64,000 bases of DNA from Agrobacterium vitis (GTDB taxonomy: Bacteria > Pseudomonadota > Alphaproteobacteria > Rhizobiales > Rhizobiaceae), in contig NZ_CP146244.1 of the NCBI RefSeq assembly GCF_037039395.1, forward strand, positions 124,001 through 188,000. Reading direction: 5' to 3'. The notes under the pieces were generated by a model, which ran no database searches, was not told the DNA's origin, and saw nothing but the letters and a program-made list of their open reading frames with translations. Position numbers and translations under genes: made by a program. Below, one piece after another: positions 9,457 through 16,246 of the stretch (the first letter of the stretch is position 1; each line of letters opens with the position of its first letter).

Positions 9457-9972
9457 TCAGCCCTGGCCGTTGCTGTCTGGCCGGTCTTTCAGCTCGGCGA
9501 CGAGTTTTGAAAGATCACCTCGGTTTTGCAGAATGTCTTCGAGAAGCCGTTCGAGATCTTCGGAACGGTCCGCCTTGCTGAGCAGGTCGCGCAATTCGTT
9601 GCGGGCATCCAGAAGCGCTTTCAGCGCCGGAACCTGCTGCACCACCGATCCCGGCAGGAAATCGTCCATGCTTTCGAACTTCAGATTGACGCCGATGTCG
9701 GTGCCGTCATTGTCGATCGTGTTCTTCACCTGGATATTCAGGCCCGGCGTCATGCGGCGCATCACATCGTCGAAATTGTCCCGGTCGATCTGGACGAATT
9801 TCCGCTCGTTGAACGGCTTCAGCGGCTGGGTCGGGTTGCCGGAGAAATCGCCGAGCACACCCACCACGAAGGGCAGTTCCTTGACCACCATCGCACCTTC
9901 GGTTTCCACCTCGTATTTGATGTGGACCCTGGGCTTGCGAACCCGCTCGAGCTTTTCATGCACACTTGCCAT
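9457..9972 (-). CDS. tssB: TssB, T6SS contractile sheath small subunit (ImpB)
   Basis: TssB (VipA) is the small sheath subunit. The 171-residue protein begins [20 protein letters not shown] and contains the conserved [16 protein letters not shown] segment near residues 33-48 and [15 protein letters not shown] near 57-71, both hallmarks of the family. The start is the ATG at 9972, preceded by AAGGAGG at good spacing; a GTG codon immediately before it (9975) is less likely. It lies 75 bases downstream of tssA and 72 bases upstream of tssC. Confidence 0.96.
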   Translation of the reverse strand: MASVHEKLERVRKPRVHIKYEVETEGAMVVKELPFVVGVLGDFSGNPTQPLKPFNERKFVQIDRDNFDDVMRRMTPGLNIQVKNTIDNDGTDIGVNLKFESMDDFLPGSVVQQVPALKALLDARNELRDLLSKADRSEDLERLLEDILQNRGDLSKLVAELKDRPDSNGQG

Positions 9973-10047
9973 CACTGACCCTCCTTGCGTGCCCCCTGGG
10001 CATCGAAAAAACTGTAGGCGGAATGCTGAAGCCTCCGCCGATATGTG

Positions 10048-11124
10048 TTAGTTTCCGCTCTCCTTGGCCGGTTTGATGCCGGCGGCGATGAGAATGGCAT
10101 TTCTGGTCTGTGCTTCCGGCAGCAACTCCGTCAGCAATTCGGAAAAATCCATGCGTCCGCGCCGCACCAGGGTTTCAATCGAAAGCGAAATCGGCGAATG
10201 CGGTTCCGTGCGGCGGAAATAGCGGGCGACATTCATCAGGAGATCGAAGGCATCTTCACGCGAAGCAATGCCTTCAGGGCCCTCGGCAGAGCGGGCGGCG
10301 GGCTGCACGACGCTAGCCGCAGCATTCTGTTGGGTCGTCTGTCCATCTTCACCTGAAGGGGTGCCATTCTGATTGGCAGGCAATGTTGCATCGTCGCGCC
10401 CGCCAAGACTGCGAATCGCAGCAATGATTTCCTCGAGCACGTTGCGGATATTGGATGCCGGTGGGGCAAACTGTCCGTAGCGTTGGGTGACAAGCGCATT
10501 GAAGCTATTGAAGGCGGCAAGGCATGTGTTGACTCCGGCCAGATGGGCGGAGAGAGCAGCTATTCCTGCCTCGGCTGCGGCCTGATGCAGACTGTCGCGC
10601 AAACCCGTTTCATCGCTGCGCTGGGCCAGTTGATAATCCCAAAGCGTGAATTCCCCGAATTTCCCGAGCGGCAAAAGCGAAGACAGGCGTAAGGGCTGAA
10701 TCAATGTTCCCTCGGCGCCAAAACCGTTCAATCCGGCAAAGGGCGCCAGCTTTTCCTCGATATCTTCATCGTCGATCGAATGAAGCTCGTCGCTATATCG
10801 TTCTATAAGCGACGCCGTCGCTTCATAGACTTCACTCAGGCCGGGAAACCCCTCAAGTCGCAAACGGGATTCTGCAAGCCAAGCCAATACTTCGAGATCT
10901 TTGCTGACGGAAGAAGTAATCTGCAATCCAAGATTGCTCACTAGGTTCCAACTTTGGGAAACTTTGATAACCTCTCCAGGTGTCGTAGATCTTTCTTCCG
11001 TCCTTGCTTGGTTCCTTGCGTCCTTAATTCTATAGTATACCTCACGATAATTGGCATCCACGCGAATATTTATTCCGCACGGTCCATTTTCTACTAATGC
11101 TGTAGCCAATTCATTGTCGATCAA
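10048..11124 (-). CDS. tssA: TssA, T6SS assembly protein (ImpA)
   Basis: TssA caps or primes the growing tail and coordinates tube and sheath assembly. The 358-residue product has the ImpA N-terminal domain; NGPCGINIRVD at residues 13-23 matches the usual PCG motif after the first helix, followed by the helical region WLAESRLRLEGFPGLSEVY. The start appears to be TTG at 11124: no in-frame ATG or GTG lies near a position that would keep the PCG motif at its normal distance. The first 200 bases are AT-richer than the rest of the operon. It is the first gene of the minus-strand operon and is divergent from clpV. Confidence 0.9.
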   Translation of the reverse strand: MIDNELATALVENGPCGINIRVDANYREVYYRIKDARNQARTEERSTTPGEVIKVSQSWNLVSNLGLQITSSVSKDLEVLAWLAESRLRLEGFPGLSEVYEATASLIERYSDELHSIDDEDIEEKLAPFAGLNGFGAEGTLIQPLRLSSLLPLGKFGEFTLWDYQLAQRSDETGLRDSLHQAAAEAGIAALSAHLAGVNTCLAAFNSFNALVTQRYGQFAPPASNIRNVLEEIIAAIRSLGGRDDATLPANQNGTPSGEDGQTTQQNAAASVVQPAARSAEGPEGIASREDAFDLLMNVARYFRRTEPHSPISLSIETLVRRGRMDFSELLTELLPEAQTRNAILIAAGIKPAKESGN

Positions 11125-11343
11125 CGATAGACTAGCCCCATTTTGAATTAACTAATATATGTTACTTGTTAATGTGGAGCGCAGTTATATTTTTGTCAAC
11201 CTGAGGTCATTTGTTTGATGCCGAGGGTGATGCCTGGCTTTGCATATCTTAAAAAATTTATCTGGCGCTCTGGACAGGTTGGGGTAATCGCCTTAGTTGT
11301 TCATTCCAACGAAGGTAAGGTCGTTGCTGGGGAGGCTTTTTGC
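11125..11343. promoter_or_regulatory. Divergent tssA / clpV control region
   Basis: This 219-base, AT-rich region separates the two T6SS transcription units. On the plus strand TTACTT (11162-11167) and TATATT (11186-11191) with an 18-base spacer form a plausible but weak sigma-70 promoter for clpV. In A. tumefaciens the equivalent region responds to acid through ChvG/ChvI; no ChvI site can be asserted here by eye. Confidence 0.4.
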
Positions 11344-14055
11344 ATGTCGCATATTGACCTCAATCGATTGATCGAATCGCTTGAGCCTAATTTGCGTGTC
11401 GCGCTTGAGACGGCTGCATCCACAGCAGCCGGGCGCGGACACGGACAAGTTGACATCGCTCATCTGCTTGCCGCCGTCATGGACGCGGCGTCATTTCAAC
11501 CTGTGTTGGAACAATTGGGCCTGCCCATTGCAGCGCTTCGCCGTGAAGTGGGCGATGCACTCGATGACACTGTCGTTTCCGGGTCCGGTCAGCTCGCTTT
11601 GTCCCAGAATATCCTGACCCTGGGGCGTGAAGCATGGATTTGTGCTTCGCTCCAGTCTGGACGACGTGCGATTACGCTTGCCGATATATTTGCGGCCATG
11701 GACGATGAGCCATCGCTTCGAGCCTTGACCCGTGGTCGCTTCCCGTCGCTGCGAATGCTGGATCGAACGGCACTCGAAACCCTTTTGCAGGCGGATGTTG
11801 TAGCCGAGACGCCAAAATCGTCGCTGTCTCCGGCCTCGGCCCGCGAAGACGAGTTCTTGCGCCTCTACACTCATGACCTCACCGAAGACGCGCGGGCGGG
11901 CCGGCTTGATCCGGTTGTTGGCCGTGATGGCGAGCTTCGCCAGATGATCGACATCTTGTTGCGCAGGCGGCAGAATAACCCGATCCTGGTCGGTGAAGCG
12001 GGCGTTGGCAAGACAGCGGTGGCCGAAGCTCTGGCGCTGGAGATTGCTGCCGGACGCGTGCCGGAAAAATTGCAATCCGTACGGCTGCTGATGCTCGACC
12101 TGACATTGTTACAGGCGGGCGCTGGCGTGAAGGGTGAGTTTGAGCGGCGGTTAACCGGCGTTATCGAAGCGGTCAAACGCTCGCCGGAACCTATCATCCT
12201 GTTTATCGATGAAGCGCACGGTCTGATCGGTGCCGGTGGGGCAAGCGGGCAGGGCGATGCCGCCAATATCCTCAAGCCCGCGTTGGCGCGAGGCGAAGTG
12301 CGCACCATCGCTGCCACGACCTGGAGCGAGTACAAGAAGTATTTCGAAAAAGACGCAGCACTGACCCGCCGCTTCCAGCCGGTGCATGTGCGTGAGCCGG
12401 ACGAGGAAACCGCAATCCGTATGCTACGCGGCATTGCGGAGACCTTCATGGCCCATCATGGGGTGAAGATCCGTGATGAGGCTATCGTTGCTGCCGTGCA
12501 ACTTTCTGCGCGATTCCTGCCCGCCCGCCAATTGCCTGATAAAGCCGTCAGCCTGATCGATACCGCCGCAGCCACGGTTTCGCTGGCGCGTCAGACGGTG
12601 CCGGAACAATTGCTGCTTCTTAAAAGCGAGCTTTCCCATCTCTCCGTTGAGACCGACTGGCTTGCCCGTGAGCCTGATGATACGGATGTGCTGGAGCGCC
12701 GCCAGGCGGTTACCGCTGAAATGGAGCGTCTGACGAAGGACATCGATAGCCTTCAAGCGCGCTATGACGCTGAAATTGCAGCGCTGGCAGTGAGTGATGA
12801 AGCGGCAACGGTAGGCAATGATACGACGGCGTCCAAGGGCGCTCCTGATGTCAACGTCACCCCATTGATTACCCCTCTGAGGACACGTGGACTTGCCCGC
12901 CGGGCAGCGTCCCTGGCGCCGACCTCGGCTGGCGAGGAAAAGCTCATACCGCATGAAGTCGATCGCAATGTCGTGGCCGCCGTTCTGGCGCGTTGGACCG
13001 GCATTCCTCTCGGCAAATTGCTGGCCGATCAAATCGAAAGCGCAAAGAGCCTTGATACCAGGTTGAAGGAAAAGGTGATTGGCCAGGATGCAGCACTGGA
13101 ACGGATCGGTGACGCCATGCGTGCGGCGCGCGCCGGTCTTTCCGATCCGCGGCGCCCGCCTGCCGTGTTTATGCTGGTCGGCATGTCGGGAACCGGCAAG
13201 ACCGAAACCGCGCTGACCCTGGCCGACCTGATGTATGGTGGTAGCCAACATCTGACGACGATCAACATGTCGGAGTTCAAGGAAGAGCACAAAGTATCGA
13301 TGCTGCTGGGCGCGCCTCCGGGCTATGTCGGCTATGGCGAAGGCGGTGTGCTGACCGAAGCCGTGCGGCGTCGGCCCTACGGTGTGTTGCTGCTCGACGA
13401 AATCGACAAGGCGCATCCCGGCGTTCAGGACATTTTCTATCAGGTCTTCGACAAGGGAATGTTGCGCGATGGCGAAGGCCGCGATGTCGACTTCCGCAAT
13501 ACAACGATTTTCATGACGGCCAATACCGGGTCCGAATTGCTGGCCTCCCTGGCCCTCGATCCGGACACCATGCCCGAAGGCGAGGCCTTGGAAGCGCTGC
13601 TGATGCCCGAACTGCAAAAACAGTTCAAGCCGGCCTTCCTCGGGCGCACGCTGCTGTTGCCGTTCATGCCGCTCGGCAAGGATGCCCTGTCGCGGATCGT
13701 CGATATCCAGATCGATCGTATTCGGGAGCGTATTTTTTCGGCCTACGGCACAGAGCTTGTGCTGTCGGAAGAGGCCCGCAACGCGCTGATCGGACGCGCC
13801 GTTGCCAGTGAAATCGGAGCTCGCGCCATCGAAATCATGATTGGCCGGGATCTGTTGCCGCCGCTTTCCAGCTTCTTCCTTGAGCTGGTCGCATCCGGCG
13901 GAAAGGTTACCGAAGCTGAGGTAACCCATGATGAAAAAGGGTTCGGCGTTCGCGCCGGGGCCGCTGGGGGAAACGAAGAATTCGTCGATGCCTCGGGTCT
14001 ATCGATGGATAAGGATGCCGCGTCGGAAGGGGTATCCAGACGCATGCGGCAGTGA
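11344..14055 (+). CDS. tssH: ClpV / TssH, T6SS AAA+ sheath-disassembly ATPase
   Basis: ClpV unfolds contracted TssB-TssC sheaths so the parts can be reused. The 903-residue protein has an N-terminal Clp repeat domain and two AAA+ modules. The first Walker A (GEAGVGKTA) is near residues 217-225, with Walker B ILFIDEAHG. A coiled M-domain follows, then the second Walker A (GMSGTGKT, residues 613-620) with Walker B LLLDEIDKAH and the substrate loop GYVGYGEGG. I set the start at the ATG at 11344, where MSHIDLNRLIESL matches the ClpV N-terminus and a GGGGAGG site lies 7 bases upstream; the frame stays open for 43 more codons. It is the first gene of the plus-strand unit and precedes hcp. Confidence 0.95.
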   Translation: MSHIDLNRLIESLEPNLRVALETAASTAAGRGHGQVDIAHLLAAVMDAASFQPVLEQLGLPIAALRREVGDALDDTVVSGSGQLALSQNILTLGREAWICASLQSGRRAITLADIFAAMDDEPSLRALTRGRFPSLRMLDRTALETLLQADVVAETPKSSLSPASAREDEFLRLYTHDLTEDARAGRLDPVVGRDGELRQMIDILLRRRQNNPILVGEAGVGKTAVAEALALEIAAGRVPEKLQSVRLLMLDLTLLQAGAGVKGEFERRLTGVIEAVKRSPEPIILFIDEAHGLIGAGGASGQGDAANILKPALARGEVRTIAATTWSEYKKYFEKDAALTRRFQPVHVREPDEETAIRMLRGIAETFMAHHGVKIRDEAIVAAVQLSARFLPARQLPDKAVSLIDTAAATVSLARQTVPEQLLLLKSELSHLSVETDWLAREPDDTDVLERRQAVTAEMERLTKDIDSLQARYDAEIAALAVSDEAATVGNDTTASKGAPDVNVTPLITPLRTRGLARRAASLAPTSAGEEKLIPHEVDRNVVAAVLARWTGIPLGKLLADQIESAKSLDTRLKEKVIGQDAALERIGDAMRAARAGLSDPRRPPAVFMLVGMSGTGKTETALTLADLMYGGSQHLTTINMSEFKEEHKVSMLLGAPPGYVGYGEGGVLTEAVRRRPYGVLLLDEIDKAHPGVQDIFYQVFDKGMLRDGEGRDVDFRNTTIFMTANTGSELLASLALDPDTMPEGEALEALLMPELQKQFKPAFLGRTLLLPFMPLGKDALSRIVDIQIDRIRERIFSAYGTELVLSEEARNALIGRAVASEIGARAIEIMIGRDLLPPLSSFFLELVASGGKVTEAEVTHDEKGFGVRAGAAGGNEEFVDASGLSMDKDAASEGVSRRMRQ

Positions 14056-14071
14056 GTGAAAGGTGAACCAT

Positions 14072-14090
14072 ACCTCGCCGTGAACGAGGT
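14072..14090 (+). promoter_or_regulatory. Hairpin between clpV and hcp
   Basis: A perfect 6-base stem (ACCTCG / CGAGGT, 7-base loop) lies in the 62-base gap before hcp and is followed by an AT-rich stretch and the TAGGAG ribosome site. It could stabilise or process the hcp message, letting Hcp outrun ClpV. There is no T-run, so a strong terminator is unlikely. Confidence 0.35.
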
Positions 14091-14117
14091 GATTTCAATT
14101 TATATAGGAGAATTTAT

Positions 14118-14594
14118 ATGCCGATTTATCTCAAGGTCGATGGTATCCAGGGTGATGCTACCCACGAAGAGCACCGCAACTGGATGGACATCGAGGCCAT
14201 TCACTGGAACGTTAGCCGTGCCATGAATACCACGGCTGGTTCTACCGCCAACCGTGAAGCCTCTGAACCCGCAATTTCCGAAGTCATCCTGACCAAGGTC
14301 AGCGATTCCTCTTCCACGAAATTGTTCCAGGAAGCCTGCGCTGGCCGCACCGGCAAGCAAGCGGTGATCCACATGGTCACCACCGGCAATCCCGGCAATA
14401 CCTATATCGAATACACGCTCACCAATACGCTGATCGCCAATTATTCCGTCGATTCCAGTGGTGACCGTCCGGTCGAAACCATCAAGCTGAACTTCACCAA
14501 GATCGAAGTGAAGTATACGCCTTACGACGACCAGAACAACCCGAAGTCGCCGATGATCGCATCTTACGATCTGTCGACCACAAAGGCTGCGTAA
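14118..14594 (+). CDS. hcp: Hcp / TssD, T6SS inner tube protein
   Basis: Hcp hexamers stack into the inner tube propelled from the T6SS; the protein is both structural and secreted. The 158-residue length and the opening MPIYLKVDGIQGDATHEEHR, followed by WMDIEAIHWNVSR, are typical of the Hcp1 family. The start has a clear TAGGAG ribosome site. The gene follows clpV by 62 bases and ends at a strong terminator. No C-terminal extension that might carry an effector domain is present, so this is a plain structural Hcp. Confidence 0.96.
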   Translation: MPIYLKVDGIQGDATHEEHRNWMDIEAIHWNVSRAMNTTAGSTANREASEPAISEVILTKVSDSSSTKLFQEACAGRTGKQAVIHMVTTGNPGNTYIEYTLTNTLIANYSVDSSGDRPVETIKLNFTKIEVKYTPYDDQNNPKSPMIASYDLSTTKAA

Positions 14595-14612
14595 TCCGCC
14601 TTTCTCTTGCAG

Positions 14613-14643
14613 CGGCACCGCCTTTTGGCGGTGCCGTATTTTT
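14613..14643 (+). terminator. Rho-independent terminator after hcp
   Basis: A perfect 10-base stem (CGGCACCGCC, TTTT loop, GGCGGTGCCG) at 14613-14636 is followed by TATTTTTC. It ends the clpV-hcp transcript and implies that the next gene needs its own promoter or depends on read-through. Confidence 0.85.
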
Positions 14644-14771
14644 CGTGATGCCGATATTTCGGATGCGTCCGTTTGAGCGAATGTTCCCTGATAGCGTCTT
14701 CAAGGTGAGGGTGCGTGAGCAACTTCGGCCTTCGGTATCAAGCACGTCTATCGTGATCCAAGGAGAAGGCT

Positions 14772-15278
14772 ATGCCTGATTTCGACGTTTCTTCCTCACG
14801 CCTGAAGATGAAGCCGTTTAACAGCAATGACGTATCCGAGCCCATGGCTCGTATGGGGCGAGGTCCGTCACTGGATTACATTACCTATGCGCCCGGCCCG
14901 CGCGAAGTTGCATCTCGCAACGCCGTTGGAGGCGCCGCGGCGTCTGCGCTCCGCATGGGATCTGAGGCTCTGAACAGTTATGCATTGACCCATTGGGCAA
15001 AGAAGTGGCTGGAAAACAACGAAACCAAAATCCTCGCAAAGCTGATGGAAACCGGCGATGGCGCCTTTGTCGTTCAAGTAAACTACATGGAATCGGACGC
15101 CAATGAGACCCGGACCTATCTCAGCCGCGATATTTACCTGCTGGGTACCGTGCCAAAGGCAACGGATGCCGGTCGGATACTGACGGCAGACCTGATGTAC
15201 GGCCCGAAGATCGACGCGCAACGTCCCAATAATTCGATCAAATTCCGCTATGCCTACCTGGTGGGCGAGCGCCTCTGA
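14772..15278 (+). CDS. Unrecognised 168-residue protein downstream of hcp
   Basis: I do not recognise this family. The 168-residue product starts at an ATG with a strong AAGGAG site. The N-terminal third is polar and Ser/Met-rich, with no signal peptide. A short Gly/Ala-rich stretch (NAVGGAAASALRMG, about residues 50-63) leads into a helix with LNSYALTHWAKKWLENN. The C-terminal half looks like alternating strands (GAFVVQVNYME, RTYLSRDIYLLG, IKFRYAYLVGERL). It lies 177 bases after hcp, beyond the hcp terminator, where A. tumefaciens has tai/tae toxin-immunity genes and vgrG. A T6SS cargo, adaptor or immunity role is only inferred from position. Confidence 0.75.
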   Translation: MPDFDVSSSRLKMKPFNSNDVSEPMARMGRGPSLDYITYAPGPREVASRNAVGGAAASALRMGSEALNSYALTHWAKKWLENNETKILAKLMETGDGAFVVQVNYMESDANETRTYLSRDIYLLGTVPKATDAGRILTADLMYGPKIDAQRPNNSIKFRYAYLVGERL

Positions 15279-15662
15279 CGGATTGGGTTTTCTCACCCTG
15301 TTTGCACCGCAGCTTTCGTGGACGACATTCTTTATTCTACGGATCATTCAGCCCAGCCGCTTGGGGACGACCCGTTTCCAACGGCACTGGTGATGTTATG
15401 CTTCAATAGCTTGTTCGAGATTACCTCGTCGGTGTGTGCCGCGTAAACCGCATAAGCATTGGCGAATGCTCCTACCTCTTAGAAAGTGGAGCGATTATGA
15501 GCAGTACGGAGAACAAGCATTCGTCTGTTTTCCGAAACCCTGTCCTCTGTGTCGTGTTTAATCACAAAGTCGAGCGCGCATCGCGGTGAACTGTCGTTTA
15601 ACCCCGCTCCGATCCAAACTCCTCAGGGTCGACAGCGTGCTGCTGCTCTGGTAATCACAGCC
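15279..15662. other. Intergenic region with one possible 30-codon ORF
   Basis: No gene of recognisable type is seen. One short plus-strand ORF (ATG 15497 to stop 15589, 30 codons) has a fair ribosome site (GTGGAG, 6-base spacing) and could be a small peptide, but nothing else supports it. No convincing terminator or repeat is visible. Confidence 0.4.
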
Positions 15663-16076
15663 ATGGCGATGAACCAGAATATGCTGTCGGGAGACGAGGA
15701 GCAGGCTTTTTCACAAGGTCTGAGGCCCGGTGTTCTCGTTGCCATTATCGCTCTTGCGGTTGCCTATCTCGGGTTCTTCTTTGCATCACCTTTGCCCGTG
15801 TCACTTGGCGCGCATGGGTCGGCGCTTTTGCATGCGCCACAGCAGACTCAGCATCTTGCGGCGCGGGAGAATAGCAGCCGGGCTGTTGCACTTGCTTCCC
15901 GGCCTGATCCACGGGTTCCGGTGCCGCCGCCTGTGGCTGTGCTCAGTTCGGGGGATGAGCATTTCCTGTTTGTCGGGCGGTCTGCTGCCCAACTTGTCGT
16001 GCGTTCTTCGCTGTTTGTTTCCGGGCGGATTTCTCGCGCCAACCTTGCAAGAGCGCCACCATCCTTGCCTGCCTGA
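15663..16076 (+). CDS. Hypothetical small membrane protein (one transmembrane segment)
   Basis: An ORF of 137 residues from the ATG at 15663 has a polar N-terminus, one strong hydrophobic segment (about residues 22-42, with VLVAIIALAVAYLGFFFA) and then an Ala/Pro/Ser-rich tail that includes PRVPVPPPVAV. This is the outline of a single-pass protein with an N-in orientation. The frame is open upstream to a GTG at 15549, and the ribosome site at 15663 is weak, so the start is uncertain. It belongs to no family I know. The gene lies between the T6SS block and secDF; a frame produced by chance cannot be excluded. Confidence 0.4.
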   Translation: MAMNQNMLSGDEEQAFSQGLRPGVLVAIIALAVAYLGFFFASPLPVSLGAHGSALLHAPQQTQHLAARENSSRAVALASRPDPRVPVPPPVAVLSSGDEHFLFVGRSAAQLVVRSSLFVSGRISRANLARAPPSLPA

Positions 16077-16246
16077 TCCCGTTTTTCGATCAACGCGCGA
16101 CCGCGCTCCGACCGTCTGCCGTGACATGCCTGTGACCAGGATCATGCCGCAGACATCCAGCGTTTCATTAAAGCCCATCGCCTCCTCGTGGTGACTGGCA
16201 TTTGAATACGCCTCGGCAGCAGCGGCGCAGGCATGGATACTGTTCT

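Noticed and set aside
12424..13929. Long antisense frame (501 codons) within clpV
   Set aside because: It lies opposite a fully motif-supported ClpV, has Gln/His/Arg-rich low-complexity composition and no recognisable domain.
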